A program made the translations under genes and the position numbers. The notes under the pieces are model-generated. The model saw nothing but the letters and a program-made list of their open reading frames with translations. It was not told the DNA's origin and did no database searches. Below are positions 8,695 to 19,686 of a stretch of DNA of 64,000 bases, in pieces (within the stretch, counting starts at the first letter, position 1; the number at the start of each line of letters is the position of its first letter). The stretch comes from Zingiber officinale. Lineage: Eukaryota > Streptophyta > Magnoliopsida > Zingiberales > Zingiberaceae. The DNA is taken from NCBI RefSeq assembly GCF_018446385.1, contig NC_055990.1:135048996-135112995 (forward strand), read 5' to 3'.

Positions 8695-9575
8695 TGTTGG
8701 ATCGTGAAAGTTGATAGAGGGGGGGGGGGGGGGGGGAATATCGATTTAAAAATTAACGAGAGTATGCAGCGGAAAAAGTAAAGTAAAGAGAGATGACACA
8801 AATAATTTTTACTTGGTTCGGAGCCTGTGTCGACTCCTACTCCAAGGCCCGCACACAAGGGTGCTTTCGGTGGGCAATCACTAATAATTTGAAATAAGAA
8901 TTACAATGAAAGTATAGGAATTATTAGTAAAAAATGCCGACAATTATGAAAACTAAGACAGAAAGAAATAAAAACTTGTCAATGAGCTTTTGGCAGCGTC
9001 GCAGGAGCACTGAAGATCTGATTGTCAGTTATTATTGGAGCTTCAGCCTTGACCCTCCTTATATAGGAGGTTCGGGGCGCCTGGAACCTTCAGGGCGCTC
9101 TGATGTGACGTAGCTGACCCAACCAGGAGGCTCCATGTGGCGATAACGTGAAGATGATAAAAGTTCATCTCCGGGCGCCTGGGTACCTCCCGGGCGCTTG
9201 GACCCTGTTTTCCAGCAGTTTCTTCCTGCAAAAAAATGTTAGTCCGAGGCACTCATATCTCCTGCATAACAGATTATTAGCACAGTTCATAATTCAAATA
9301 GAAAGTGTATGACTTAGATTCCATCTTTTCGAGACCGGAATCTAGTCACGATCTCGACTTAGAGTTCTGAAATGGTTCTAAGTCGGATCGGCACCTAAGT
9401 TCCCTTCCCGTAAACGCGTCCTCACAGTCGCTCCCCTCCAGTGACTTACCTTTACTTACCTGCCAGACGTTCAATCAACCCTTCGACCCGTCTGGACTTC
9501 GTACCAGCTATCCGGTCAGCCCGTCGACCTAGCTGGACTTCGTGCCAAACGTCCAGTCGGCCCGTCATCATTCAT
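8695..9575 (-). mobile_element. Family D Copia-like LTR, minus strand, truncated
   Basis: Read on the minus strand, the sequence from about 9560 to 8695 parallels 57290-57620 and then 19500-19640. Shared phrases include 'GACGGGCTGA-CCGGATAGCTGG', 'GAGGACGCGT' and 'CTTGGAGTAGGAGTCG'. It ends, minus strand, in ATCCAACA. A run of 18 G (8719-8736) is the variable C-tract near the LTR end. GGCGCC dyads at 9075-9200 precede a minus-strand TATA box (CTATATAAGG, 9057-9066). The 5' third of the LTR is missing or diverged, and I found no TSD. Confidence 0.7.
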
Positions 9576-9699
9576 TGTTGTATTTATTTTCTTGTTCTTA
9601 TTGTATTTCTCGTATTTGTTTATATGCCCTTTGATTAGTCACCTCAAGAAGGTGAATATCAAGTTATGTTTTCAGCTGTAAATCATTATAAGTGATTAG

Positions 9700-9895
9700 A
9701 GAGCTAGTCACCTCCTCCACTCATCAACCCGTCCCATGACCAACACGGAGGAGGTAAATTACGAGCGGTTATTAGCCTTTAGAGTAGTGACTAGCACATA
9801 AGGGAGACATTTATTTCGATTTTGCTGAGATTCGAATCCCTGACCTCATGATGGCAACACCTCATGCGCTAGCCACTAGACCCATCCGAGAGGAC
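9700..9895 (-). mobile_element. tRNA-derived SINE, same family as the copy at 12760
   Basis: The minus strand reads GTGGCTAGCGCATGAGG (A-box-like) and GGGATTCGAATCTC (B-box). It continues into a 3' domain, AATTTACCTCCTCCGTGTTGG, that is shared with 12760-12957. I found no target-site duplication, so it is probably an older copy. Confidence 0.75.
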
Positions 9896-9899
9896 ACAA

Positions 9900-10720
9900 A
9901 TTGATTGATTCGTGTGGATTATATAGGTTGGTCAATTTAATTAGGCCAAGCTAGTAAATAGTTCGATTGATTCATTAATTTATTGGTTTTTTCTATTTCT
10001 ATTTATTTAACCATCTAATATGTTGTTATCAATAAGTTCTAAAATTTGGAACATAACTAATAATCTAGTCAAATTATAGTTATGTCCTAAAATTAGTTAG
10101 AATCTAAACAAGATATTTTTTGATAATCTTAAATGAGTATTATGATTTAAATATTAACTTAGCACACGAATTATATATTTTAGAATATCAAATACGATTA
10201 TCTGCCAAAGTCACACTAAATTATTTTATTTTATATCGACTACGATTTTAGGTATTATAATAATATTAATATAAAAAATATTTTTCAGGATGAATAGTAT
10301 ATTTCATGCTGTTTTAGTATTTTTTTTTAAAAAAAATACAGTTTTGACAAAATAATAATTACCTTTTGGGTATGAATAATATATTTTAGCGGATGTCCAT
10401 GTTATTCACAATATTACAAGATGTAATCATTATTATCTCATTATCTCCCATTGCTCTCTAATAACTCACATAGTTATGCAGTATTATAACGGGCAGATGA
10501 AAGGTGTATGCATGAAACTTATAAATAGTGGCTTATGTGAAATAAATATTAGTGGATAGAAAAGGAAAGAACTGAACTCTGGCTTTCCAAATTACTCTCT
10601 ACTTTACCCTTATGTAATATTTTATGACACGTTAGTCTCTAGCCTACTTTCGAAACTCCTTTTTGGTTAGTGTTTTAAATTTGTTTTATTTCTTGTTTTT
10701 TATTTCTTTTATCTAATCTT
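9900..10720. other. AT-rich intergenic sequence, possible decayed Copia LTR
   Basis: There is no coding signal. ACTTATAAATAGTGG (10518-10532) followed by a pyrimidine-rich leader directly before the Copia gag remnant suggests that the LTR of the decayed Copia element lies here. I cannot fix its ends. Confidence 0.4.
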
Positions 10721-12443
10721 GCAAAGTTTGAGTTTGTCGCTCTTGATATCAATAGAGAGAATTACTTATCATGGGTACTAAGTGCTGAAATCCATCTAGG
10801 TGTGAATGGTCTTAGAGATACTATCAAAGAAATTAAAGAAATAAAACCACTCGTTCAGAAAATATCAAAGCGATTTTTATCTATCATCACCTTCATGAAA
10901 ATCTAAAAGCTGAGTACTTGACAGTGAATGATCCATTTGTATTGTGGACAAATTTGAAGGAGAGGTATGGTCATTGAAAGACTGTCATTCTTCCAAAAGC
11001 TTGTTACGATTGGATGCACTTACGTTAAGTTTCAAAGACATTATACTGTTAAGTTTGAAGGAGAGGTATGATGCATTATTTTCTTCAAAATCTCACATAA
11101 ACTTGTTAAGTTTTAAAGACATTCACCAAAATGAGTATCATATTGAGACTAAAAACAAAGGTAATAACGAATACTTGTACATGACAGGTGTTAAGTTTGG
11201 AAATAAAATTATACCTTCTTATTCATATGGATTATATTATACATACATCACTACAGTTGAAATAAATGCAATAATAAATCAGAAGTTTAGTTATCACAGT
11301 ACTCTTATTATTTGGCATGACTAGTTGGGTCATCTTGTTCTATAATGATGCGAATAATATTAAAGAATTCTTATGGTCATTTTTGAAAAGTCAAAAAAAT
11401 CTTCAACCAAATGAATTTTCATGTGCAATTAGTCCTCAAGGAAAAATAATTATAAAGTCATCACAAGTGAAGTTAGTCCTCAAGAAAAATTAATTGTAAA
11501 GTCATCACAAGTGAAGGTTCGTACTGAATCTTTTGCATTTTTAGAACACATACATGGTGATATATGTTAGCCCATTGACCCACCATATAGATTATTTTGA
11601 TATGTTATTATTTTGATTGATGCATCAATTAGATGGTCACATGTATGTTTATTATCAACTCGTAACTTGACATTTGCAAAACTTATAGAGTTAATTCGAT
11701 TTCGAGTGCATTTTTTGAATTATCCAATCAAGAAAATTCATCTTGACAATGCTAGTGAATTTACATCTCAATCTTTCAATGATTATTATATGTCTCTTGG
11801 GATAAACGTTGAACATCCAATCGCTCATTTTTTTGTGGGCGATTGGATGTTCAACATTTATCCATACACAAAATGACCTAAAAGAATCATTTATTAAGCA
11901 CATTCAATTAATTGCGAGACCATTGCTTTTTAGAACAAAGCTCCCAACATCCGCTTGGGACATGGTATTTTGTATGCCGTGGCATTAATTTGTATCAGAC
12001 TAACAAATTATAATTAATTTTCTCCCTAACAAATGATTTTTAGTCAGGAACTAGATATTTTTCATCTTAGAATTTTGGATGTGCGGTCTATGTTCTGATA
12101 GCTCCACCACATCGCACAAAGATGAGACCTCAAAGGAGATTGAGAATATATGTTGAATATGAATCTCCATCTATAATAAAATATATTGAGCCAAAAATTG
12201 AAGATTTATTTATGGCTTTGATTGTCATTTTGATGAATCAGTATTCCTGGCATCAGGGGGAGATAATAAACAACTAGTTAAGAAAATTAGTTGGAATGAA
12301 TTATCATTATTTCATTTTGATCTTGTAAAAAAAATAGAAACTAGAAGTTCAAAAGATAATTCATGTGCAACGTTTAGCAAATCAATTGTCAAATTATTTT
12401 ACTGACCCACAACGTGTGACCAACTCATATGTACCGTCTACTA

Positions 12444-12668
12444 GCCCCCACGGGCGGGATCAACTGGTTATGATATGGATTCTTGCAGCATGAGTCGAGA
12501 GGTCGAGGGTCTGCGGCAGCAAATGCGATAACATCAATATCTGTCCGTGCTAAACACCTGAGACCTCCATGTCATAGCTGGGCCCGTATTCACCGTGATT
12601 TACTCGCTCTCATACTTGTGGGGCCGGGTTGAGGGGGCCGCTAGGTTGACGGTTCCAACCTTTTGCAG
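12444..12668 (+). mobile_element. SINE 'a' with perfect 18-bp TSD
   Basis: A 225-bp insert is flanked by perfect copies of CATATGTACCGTCTACTA at 12426-12443 and 12669-12686. It has A-box-like GGGATCAACTGG and B-box-like GAGGTCGAGGGTC near its 5' end, and a T-rich CCTTTTGCAG 3' end. The duplication length and internal boxes fit LINE-mobilised tRNA-derived SINEs. Confidence 0.88.
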
Positions 12669-12759
12669 CATATGTACCGTCTACTAACACTCCAATTTGA
12701 ATTAATATCCTTGAAGGACCACCTACCACTAATAATGAAACCATGGTAGACCAATCGGT

Positions 12760-12957
12760 GTCCTTTGGGGGTGGTGCGATGGTTAATTCATGAGGTGTTG
12801 TCACATGAGGTCTTGAGGTCGAAACTCGGCGTGACCGAGCATAACCTCCCCTATGTCTTGGCCATTTGAACTAATGACTAGTAGCCACCGGTGATTTACC
12901 TCCTCCGTGTTGGCCTAGGGACGGATTGACGAGGGCGAGCGAATCGCCTTTTTGCCA
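12760..12957 (+). mobile_element. SINE 'b' with perfect 18-bp TSD
   Basis: A 198-bp insert is flanked by perfect copies of CATGGTAGACCAATCGGT at 12742-12759 and 12958-12975. The A-box-like region is GTGCGATGGTTAATTCATG and the B-box-like is GAGGTCGAAACTC. The 3' half, GATTTACCTCCTCCGTGTTGG, is shared with the minus-strand copy at 9700-9895, and the end GCGAATCGCCTTTTTGCCA recurs at 22486-22505. Confidence 0.9.
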
Positions 12958-12975
12958 CATGGTAGACCAATCGGT

Positions 12976-13515
12976 TTCAAAAATAAATAAATTTCGAGTC
13001 TTTCGAACCTATTTTCGAACAATAATTAGAATAGTTCGCGAACATGTTCGAATATTTCAAGCCGAACTCAAACCTGAGCCCTAATTCGAACCGAACTCGA
13101 ACCAAACATTTTGAATTTTTTGAACTTCGAATCGAGCTCGAACTCGAACATACCTATTTCGAGCCGAATTCAAATATACCTATTTCAAGCCGAATTCAAG
13201 CCTTAAATTTTTCTACATATTCGGCTCGATTCGATTCATTTGCACCCCTACTTAAGATAGCCATGAATTTGGTTGCCTACAAATTTTATCGCACAAAATA
13301 ATAAATATCATTGCTCAAGTATTGTGAGCGTTTGAAACCCACGCTACATTTTTTTTAAAAAATTATTGATCATTCATACATATCAGCCCTCCTAACTTCG
13401 GAATAATTTTAATCGATTGCTTTCTTAAGGTAAAAAAACAACATGGAAACTATGGGTCCTAACTTGGAAATTTAGGTGCTAAAATGAAAACTATCCTCCA
13501 ACAAAATTAAGTAGA
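12976..13515. other. Intergenic, CGAAC-rich degenerate repeat, then OST3 upstream region
   Basis: 12995-13230 is a degenerate repeat built on TTCGAAC/CGAACTCGAAC. A similar stretch lies at 36900-37440. 13260-13515 is AT-rich. I see no convincing TATA box in front of the gene at 13516. Confidence 0.5.
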
Positions 13516-14571
13516 ATGGAAACTCCGCGGCGACGCGTGGCGGAGGAGATGGCTATCTCGATACAGATCGCCGCCGTGCTCCTCCTCCTCATGACTGGCG
13601 GCGCTGCTGGACGTTCAGCCGATGATCTTGTAGAGGAGCTGAAGTCTCTTAGGTCTCAGTCTCCCTCCGGCGTGATCCATCTCGACGACCGCCTCGTCTC
13701 CCGCTTCCTTACCTCCGTCGGCACGCCCCGCCCCTATTCTCTACTCATCTTCTTCGACGCCAACCAACTTCGTTCCAAGGCCGAGCTTCGCCTTCCCCAT
13801 CTCCACTCCGAGTTCTCCCTCCTCTCCGCCTCCTTCGCCGCACATCATAAAGACGACGCCTCGACATCTCGCATCTTCTTTTGCGACGTCGAATTCGAGG
13901 AGTCTCAACAGTCGTTCGACCTCTTCGGAGTGTCCAGCGTGCCCCATGTCCGCCTCGTTCCGGCCTCTACTCGCTCGCTCCGCAATTCCATCCCTATGGA
14001 CCAGTCCGAGTTCTCCCGCGGTGCTGAGTCCATGGCTGAATTCCTCGAGTCCAAGGCTAAGATCTCCCTCGGTGGAGCCATCCTGCGCCCTCCCCGTGTC
14101 TCTCTTCGCCAGGTCCTCTTCCTCCTCGCTGCCATCCTCATCTCCGCGCCTTTCCTAATTCGCCGCATCCTTGACGGCGACACTCTCATCCACGACCAGC
14201 GCCTCTGGATGTCCCTCGCCCTCTTTGTGTACTTCTTTGGCGTCTCCGGTACGATGCACAACATCATCCATAACATGCCCATGGTTTTGCCCGACCGCAG
14301 CAACCCGGATCGCTTAATCTTCTTCTACCAAGGATCTGGGATGCAGCTGGGGGCTGAGGGCTTCGCCATTGGCTTCCTGTACATGGTTGTTGGACTCGTT
14401 CTGGCCTTCGTTGCTCATTTGTTTGTAAGATTTAGAAGCATCTCAGCTCAGAGGGGATTCATGCTGGTGGGAATGCTACTGGCTTACTGGGCTGTGAGCA
14501 AGGTGATCTATTTAGATAATTGGAAGACTGGATACAGCATCCATAGTTTCCGTCCAAAAAGTTGGTGGTGA
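13516..14571 (+). CDS. Oligosaccharyltransferase subunit, OST3/OST6 (Magnesium transporter MagT1/N33-like) family
   Basis: An intronless 351-residue frame. This subunit of the ER oligosaccharyltransferase helps transfer the preassembled glycan to Asn of nascent proteins. Residues about 12-33 form a signal peptide (MAISIQIAAVLLLLMTGG). Residues about 35-185 are a lumenal thioredoxin-like domain with the cis-Pro region VSSVPHVRLVP. Four membrane segments follow near 199-217, 231-250, 284-305 and 313-331. The motif YQGSGMQLGAEGFAIGF in the membrane domain is family-typical. The CXXC site of yeast and animal homologues is absent: the equivalent segment reads FFDANQLRSKAELRLP. A second start at 13549 (GAGATGGCT) would give 340 residues and places the signal peptide at the N-terminus, so either start is possible. 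A polyadenylation-like AATAATATC lies near 14686. The minus-strand frames here are shadows. Confidence 0.93.
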   Translation: METPRRRVAEEMAISIQIAAVLLLLMTGGAAGRSADDLVEELKSLRSQSPSGVIHLDDRLVSRFLTSVGTPRPYSLLIFFDANQLRSKAELRLPHLHSEFSLLSASFAAHHKDDASTSRIFFCDVEFEESQQSFDLFGVSSVPHVRLVPASTRSLRNSIPMDQSEFSRGAESMAEFLESKAKISLGGAILRPPRVSLRQVLFLLAAILISAPFLIRRILDGDTLIHDQRLWMSLALFVYFFGVSGTMHNIIHNMPMVLPDRSNPDRLIFFYQGSGMQLGAEGFAIGFLYMVVGLVLAFVAHLFVRFRSISAQRGFMLVGMLLAYWAVSKVIYLDNWKTGYSIHSFRPKSWW

Positions 14572-15145
14572 TCTGAGATCAGGTTGGTGCAGAATCTTAG
14601 TGATTTTAAATTTGCTTTTGGATGTCTCGTTCATTGCATCATTCTCCCGTTCATTGCATCATTCTTCTCCCTTCTATCTTGTGGATAAATAATATCATAT
14701 AGGTGATTTATAGGCCTGATTATTTGTTCTCTTATGTTGGTCATTGTTCATATTAGATGCTTTGTAAGAGACTTGAATTGAGCGTTCAAGTGATTTTGAG
14801 TTGAAAATTAGCCAAAACACTTTAACAACATTTTTAGTTAAAAAAATGACTTGTTAATTTAGATAGAATATCATACCAAGTGCTTTTGGGGAGTCACAGT
14901 TAGAGTATTCTAGTTGAATTGAAAATTGTCAATCATCTTGATGGCCCCAAATAAGTTATTTTGGCTTTAAAAAATACACCAAAGACTTCTTGAGAATCTC
15001 AGGTGGAGTGTTTTGTTTTTGTGTCGAAAAGCATCATTTGAGTTGAAATAAATGATCAAGATGTATTCATCAAAGCATCTAAATGAACTACACAAGTCAT
15101 TTTGACTGCAAATGTAATGTCAGAATACCCTCAGGGTGCCCTCAG
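14572..15145. other. 3' UTR and intergenic region after OST3
   Basis: The first 150-200 bp should be 3' UTR, with a T-rich stretch and GGATAAATAATATC. The rest is AT-rich with no coding signal. 15130-15142 duplicates 'CCCTCAGGGTGC', next to the MITE insertion point. Confidence 0.5.
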
Positions 15146-15313
15146 GGTGCGTTTGGTTCGGGGTTATTCTTGATAACCTTGGTTATCCATCCAAGGTTAT
15201 CAACAAAAACCTTGTTTGGTTTAGGTATTCGATGATTCCCGAGTAATGTTCCATGCCCGACACGTCAACAAAAGGGTCATGCAGCCCGGAATCGGAAAAC
15301 CTCAGAAAACTAA

Positions 15314-15530
15314 GGGTGCGTTTGGTTTGCACCGTTTTCATTTTCATTTTCTGGAAAACGCGCGTTTTCTAGAAAACAGAAAACGACTTTTTGTCATTCT
15401 CTGTTTTTCTAGAAAACGATAGTCAATTTTTTAGAAAACGCGCGCGGAAAACGCAAACCAAACACAGTTTTTCAGAAAACGCGCGTTTTCCAGAAAATGA
15501 AAATGGAAAACGCGCGTACCAAACGTCCCC
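15314..15530. mobile_element. Second MITE nested in the first (TSD TAA)
   Basis: A 217-bp insert with ends GGGTGCGTTTGGTTTGC and GCGTACCAAACGTCCCC is flanked by TAA at 15311-15313 and 15531-15533. Internally it repeats palindromic GAAAACGCGCGTTTTC several times. The 3-bp TAA duplication is the Tourist/Harbinger signature. Confidence 0.85.
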
Positions 15531-15589
15531 TAAGGTTTTTCTTGATTCCGGGGTTAACGAATTTTTTATACCAAAAATATCCTCCGATA

Positions 15590-15842
15590 AGAAAAAACAT
15601 GGAAAAAAGAGAAAAAATGTAAAAAAATATTAAAAAATGTAAAAAAAAAATAAAAAAATGTTTAAAAAATTTTAAAATTTTTAAAAATAAATAATTTTAA
15701 AAAATACTTTTTTAAAAAATATATAAATTTTAAAAATAAAAATAAAAAATTTAAATTTAAAAAAAAAAAATTTAAAATTTTTTAAAAAAAAATTAAAAAT
15801 GTTAATTTTTTTTAAAATTTTAAAAAAATAAAAAATAAAAAA

Positions 15843-15873
<31 letters not shown>

Positions 15874-16045
15874 AAATTAAAATTTTAAAAATGTAAAAAA
15901 ATATAAATATGAATAATATAAAAAATATAAAAACATTAAAAAAATAAAAAAAACACACATAAAAATGTAAAAAATATATACAAGAAAAAGAAAAGAAAAA
16001 AAACATAAAAAAAAAAAATAATAATAATAATAATAATATTATGTA
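15590..16045. repeat. A/T low-complexity tract with AAAT and AAT microsatellites
   Basis: Nearly pure A and T run for 450 bp inside the outer MITE, including about ten AAAT units (15838-15875) and an AAT run (16018-16037). Long frames here are composition artefacts. Confidence 0.95.
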
Positions 16046-16237
16046 TAGTTGATTTTGTAACTGAGGGTAATACGGTAAAATATTAAACTAAGGTATTCAT
16101 TAAAACCTTCAAACAAACAAGTTTTTGTTGCATTACCTAGGTTGAACCAAACAACATTTGGTTATGTTTTATTCCCCATAACCTTGGTTACACATAACCA
16201 AGATTATACATGATAACTTGAACCAAACGCACCCTCA

Positions 16238-18036
16238 GAGTCTCAGCCGCGATGTTCAAATTGTTTTTGAGTTTAAAAGATCCATTGAGTTGGAATTGAT
16301 TGTTTTAAAAATTACCTTGATGGTCACTAAAATGATTTGTTTTGGGTTGATGCAGTGTGACTATGGCCAAAAAACTATTTTTGGGTATATGTTTGAATAT
16401 GATTAGTAAAGTGAGAAAGTTTGGAACTCCAGAATAATTTGAAAGAAGAAAAGGGAGGGGTTGTAAGTCCTTGAATCAAGGATATGATGAGTATATGGAA
16501 AGAGGAAGTGGGAATTTTGACATATGGGAGCTTGATTTGAAAATCCAAACTTCAAATTTGGCGTTGGAGAAATTTGCATACTTTTTTGTTTTTTTTGGTA
16601 TCTTTCAGCTTCTCATGACACTAAAAGGGTATTTAAGTGCTAGGGAAATTTATAAAAAAACATAGAAGTGACCAACATATATTGATGTCACTATGAGTAA
16701 ATGGAAATAATTGCAATGCAATTTGAAGAGAGGCCTTGATATCTCCCCTAACAAGTCAATTGACATTGTAAACTAGGAGATCTTTCATAAATTCTGGGAT
16801 TCAAAGTATATTGACTTAACAAATTTATGTTTTTTCTTCTAAACTTTTTAAGGGTTAAAACTTTATAATTTTTAACAAATAAGGGTGTCATTGGATCCAT
16901 ACAAGTGTGGTCTATGTGAAAATATTATTTTTAAATTGAAATAAGTTATTTTGTGTCATCAAGCATTCGACTCAAAGGTTCTTGTCAGACCAAAGATTAG
17001 ATTTGGGTTCCACACACTCCCAAGAACATATAACAGGTCTTGGCCAATATAAATTGGTCTAGTCCATCAAGTACTTTTGATTGAAAAATAATTTTAGCTC
17101 AAAACTGCTTGATCTCCCTCCATAGTTCCAAATCATAAACTAATACTGGATTTGGAGTATCAACACTCCAAGGAATACATTTGATTATCTTGAATGGTCA
17201 ATATGAACTATTTTGGTCAATCAAGCAGTTTTGAGGAATTGTTTTGGTCCATCAGGCATAAAACTGCTTTATGGGGTAAAACAATTCATATTGGTCATTC
17301 AAGACGCTAGAGCCTGGAAATTTAAATTTGGTTTTAGTTTGTGATTTGAAGCTGTAGAGAGATATCAAACAAGTTTGAGATAAAATTATTCATTGGCCTA
17401 TTGGATAAAGTTACAATATGGATAGAATGCTTCAGATAATTTTATTATGATAGGAAATTCATTAGTACACTTGATACATGCATGGAGTATTTATAATGGT
17501 TGTATATTAGACGAAGTCTTCTATATTCATAATCTCCTAAAAACAATTCTTCCAAAACTTAGTCTAACTAAACATATAAAAAATGTAGAATAATTTTATA
17601 TAACATCTTTATAAACTCAAGGCAATTTGATAGAAGTAAGTTTGGGTCTATATTACAGTTCATTTGAGGTTCTGCTAATGCACGATTTGGTAAGATGTCT
17701 GCCAATTGTTGAAGGAACATATAATTGTTGAAGCTTACCTTATCATTGATGACCAAAAAAAAAAAGAAAAACTCTTAATGGAAATATAATTTTTGAAAAT
17801 TTCATCAGTGTGGGCATAAGATGAGTGACATTGAAGGCATAAGATGAGTCAATGTTGGTTATTCTCCATTTAAATATGTGATGCAATAGCGACTAAGAAA
17901 GACACTTTTGACGATCAATCCATTGTCCACTCGAGCGAGAAGTCATGGAACCCTCTAACGATTTGTATGGCTTGGGTTGAGACATTTGAAAAGGTATGTA
18001 CTGGTTGTAGTAGTGCACTACCCCATGCAATCTCTG
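16238..18036. other. Intergenic; weak minus-strand Copia trace
   Basis: AT-rich sequence with no gene that I can support. On the minus strand at 17568-17756 the peptide piece FLQQLADILPNRALAEPQ resembles the C-terminal RNase H segment of Copia polyproteins (the 'QLADI.TK.L' region). This is only suggestive. Confidence 0.35.
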
Positions 18037-18242
18037 CATGTTGTTGGTGCAATCGACTTTTAGGGTTTTGATATTTGACAATGTACCTAAGTCTGGTCAG
18101 TTTGACCAAGGGTTAATCCAAATAAGACTTGATGTTTGGAAGAGAGAAGTCTAGTCAGGACTAGATGACTAGCAAGGGTAAGCCCTAACCGAAGATAGGC
18201 AGGTGAGAAGTCTACTAAGTGACTAGTCCTAATTGGAAGTTA

Positions 18243-18478
18243 GGCAAGAGAAAGTCCTGGTGAGTGAAGTTAAATCCTAGTGAGTGAAGCTAAGTAGTGA
18301 AAGTCCTGGTGAGTGAAGTCGGGCTCTGGTGAGTGAAGTCGGGCTCTAGTGAGTGAAGTTAAGTGGTGGAAGTCCTGGTGAGTGAAGTCGGATCCTAGTG
18401 AGTGAAGTTAGGTGGTGGAAGTTCTGGTGAGTGAAGCTAGACAATGGAAGTCCTAGTGAGTGAAGCTAGACAACTCTA
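18243..18478. repeat. GTGAGTGAAG tandem repeat in family D LTR
   Basis: Units such as AGTCCTGGTGAGTGAAG-TCGGGCTCTAGTGAGTGAAG alternate with a period near 24 bp and a longer period near 60 bp. The same block is present at 56943-57170, so it belongs to the family rather than being a local expansion. Confidence 0.88.
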
Positions 18479-18998
18479 GGGGGAGGTAACCCTAGGTAAT
18501 GAAAAATCTTGGGAGAGTAAACTCCAAGCATGTGTGACTAATTGCGGTTGATCGGACCAACGAATCTTGAAATTTGTTAACACTATTTTACCTTACTATT
18601 TTATATTTATAATGCTAACTCAGTGTTGTAGGAAAGTCTTAGCGGATCAGACTAATCAGACACTAAGCAGAACCAGAGAAAGTCCAAACAGGTCTGGAGG
18701 ACCAGATGTTTGGCAGGTAAGCGAAGGTAAGCATTGGAGGAGAGTGTTCTAGTGAGGATGAGTTCCAATTTGGGACTTTAGGCGTAGGTCCAATTTAGAT
18801 CTATTTTGAAAACCTAAACTGAGACCTTGACTAGTTTGATCTCGGATAGACAAAATATAATTAATACTGCTATTTTATTATTGTGATAACTTCATTTTAC
18901 AAATATACTTTGTTTTTTGGGCTAACACATTTTGCATGGCGAAAAGGAGTAAAAATGTCTCGGGTGAACAGTGCTCGAGGTGCCTCCTATGCTGCTGA

Positions 18999-19122
18999 AG
19001 GCGCCTCGGAAGCATTGGCCGAAGGCCTCGCGCAGGAGGGTGCGGAGGCGCCTTCAACGCATTTGAAGGCGCCTTGAGCTGGTGATAGAAGGCGCCTTGG
19101 AGAGCCTTCAAGGCGCCTTTGG
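18999..19122. promoter_or_regulatory. GGCGCC dyad array in family D LTR
   Basis: GGCGCC-centred palindromes, most extended to AAGGCGCCTT, occur near 19000, 19048, 19070, 19092 and 19114. They lie upstream of the presumed core promoter. The same core recurs at 57655-57725 and at 9075-9200 on the minus strand. Function is inferred from position. Confidence 0.5.
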
Positions 19123-19686
19123 TCGAATAAGGAAGAAGGCTTCGTCGACGATAAGAGCTAGTTTTTGAGGGATAAAAGTTGGGGTTGAAGGCACCTTCAA
19201 TCTCCTAAAAGGGTTACTCGACCAAGGTTTCAATACAACCCATTCACGACTTCTGCAAGCAATCTTTCGAGTTCCCGGCTGCTCCGACTTCGTCCTCTCT
19301 CTGTGCTGCGACACTGCTATGCCCTACTACTGCAGAGAAGTCGTCTGACACCGAGCTTGATTCGAGAATTTTCACGTGTTGGGTGATGAAAGTGTTGTTA
19401 ATTGTTTAATTACTGCATCAAGGAAAGTGTAGGTTGTTACACTTGTCATTTTGATTTTATTGTACTCTATTCCCTTGCTCGGCGGTTTCGATAGAGGTTT
19501 ATAGTGATTGCCCATCGTCCATCGATAGGTCCAAGGACCTAGATCTTGGAGTAGGAGTCGCCGAAGGCTTCAAACCAAGTAAAATCGCTTGTGTTCTTTA
19601 TTTTTCTTTTCCTTTACTTAATCGTTTACTTTTCGCTCTGTAGTCTCTTACAAATTAAGAAAAAGACAAGTTTTTTAAAACCACAT

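Larger units (their letters stand above)
10735..12975 (+). pseudogene. Decayed Ty1/Copia gag-pol remnant interrupted by two SINEs
   Basis: Gag similarity is clear at 10735-10985 (ALDINRENYLSWVLSAEIHL, then EYLTVNDPFVLWTNLKERYG). A gag-pre-integrase piece follows at 11170-11330 (IIWHD.LGH). The integrase core lies at 11560-11960, with D-I-X-P-I-D, 'ILIDASIRWSHV', and KIHLDNASEFTSQSF carrying the second catalytic Asp. The reading frame is broken by stops and frameshifts throughout. An inverted duplication disrupts the integrase at 11800-11863. Part of the connection toward the reverse transcriptase lies at 12390-12760 but is split by SINE insertions. No intact reverse transcriptase is visible. 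The element is old and dead. Confidence 0.8.
15146..16234. mobile_element. Harbinger/Tourist-like MITE (TIR GGGTGCGTTTGGTTC, TSD TCA)
   Basis: Perfect 15-bp inverted ends (GGGTGCGTTTGGTTC at 15146-15160, its complement at 16220-16234) are flanked by TCA at 15143-15145 and 16235-16237. Imperfect subterminal complementarity extends about 60 bp (AACCTTGGTTAT pairs with ATAACCTTGGTT). A 3-bp TSD and G-rich end fit PIF/Harbinger. There is no transposase. The element is enlarged by a nested MITE and by an AT-rich expansion. Confidence 0.82.

Noticed and set aside
8719-8736. Run of 18 G as a possible G-quadruplex or regulatory site
   Set aside because: It is the homopolymer near the end of a minus-strand LTR; length may be variable or partly a sequencing artefact.
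13905-14303. 132-residue minus-strand frame within the OST3 gene
   Set aside because: Shadow of the plus-strand gene; no family resemblance.
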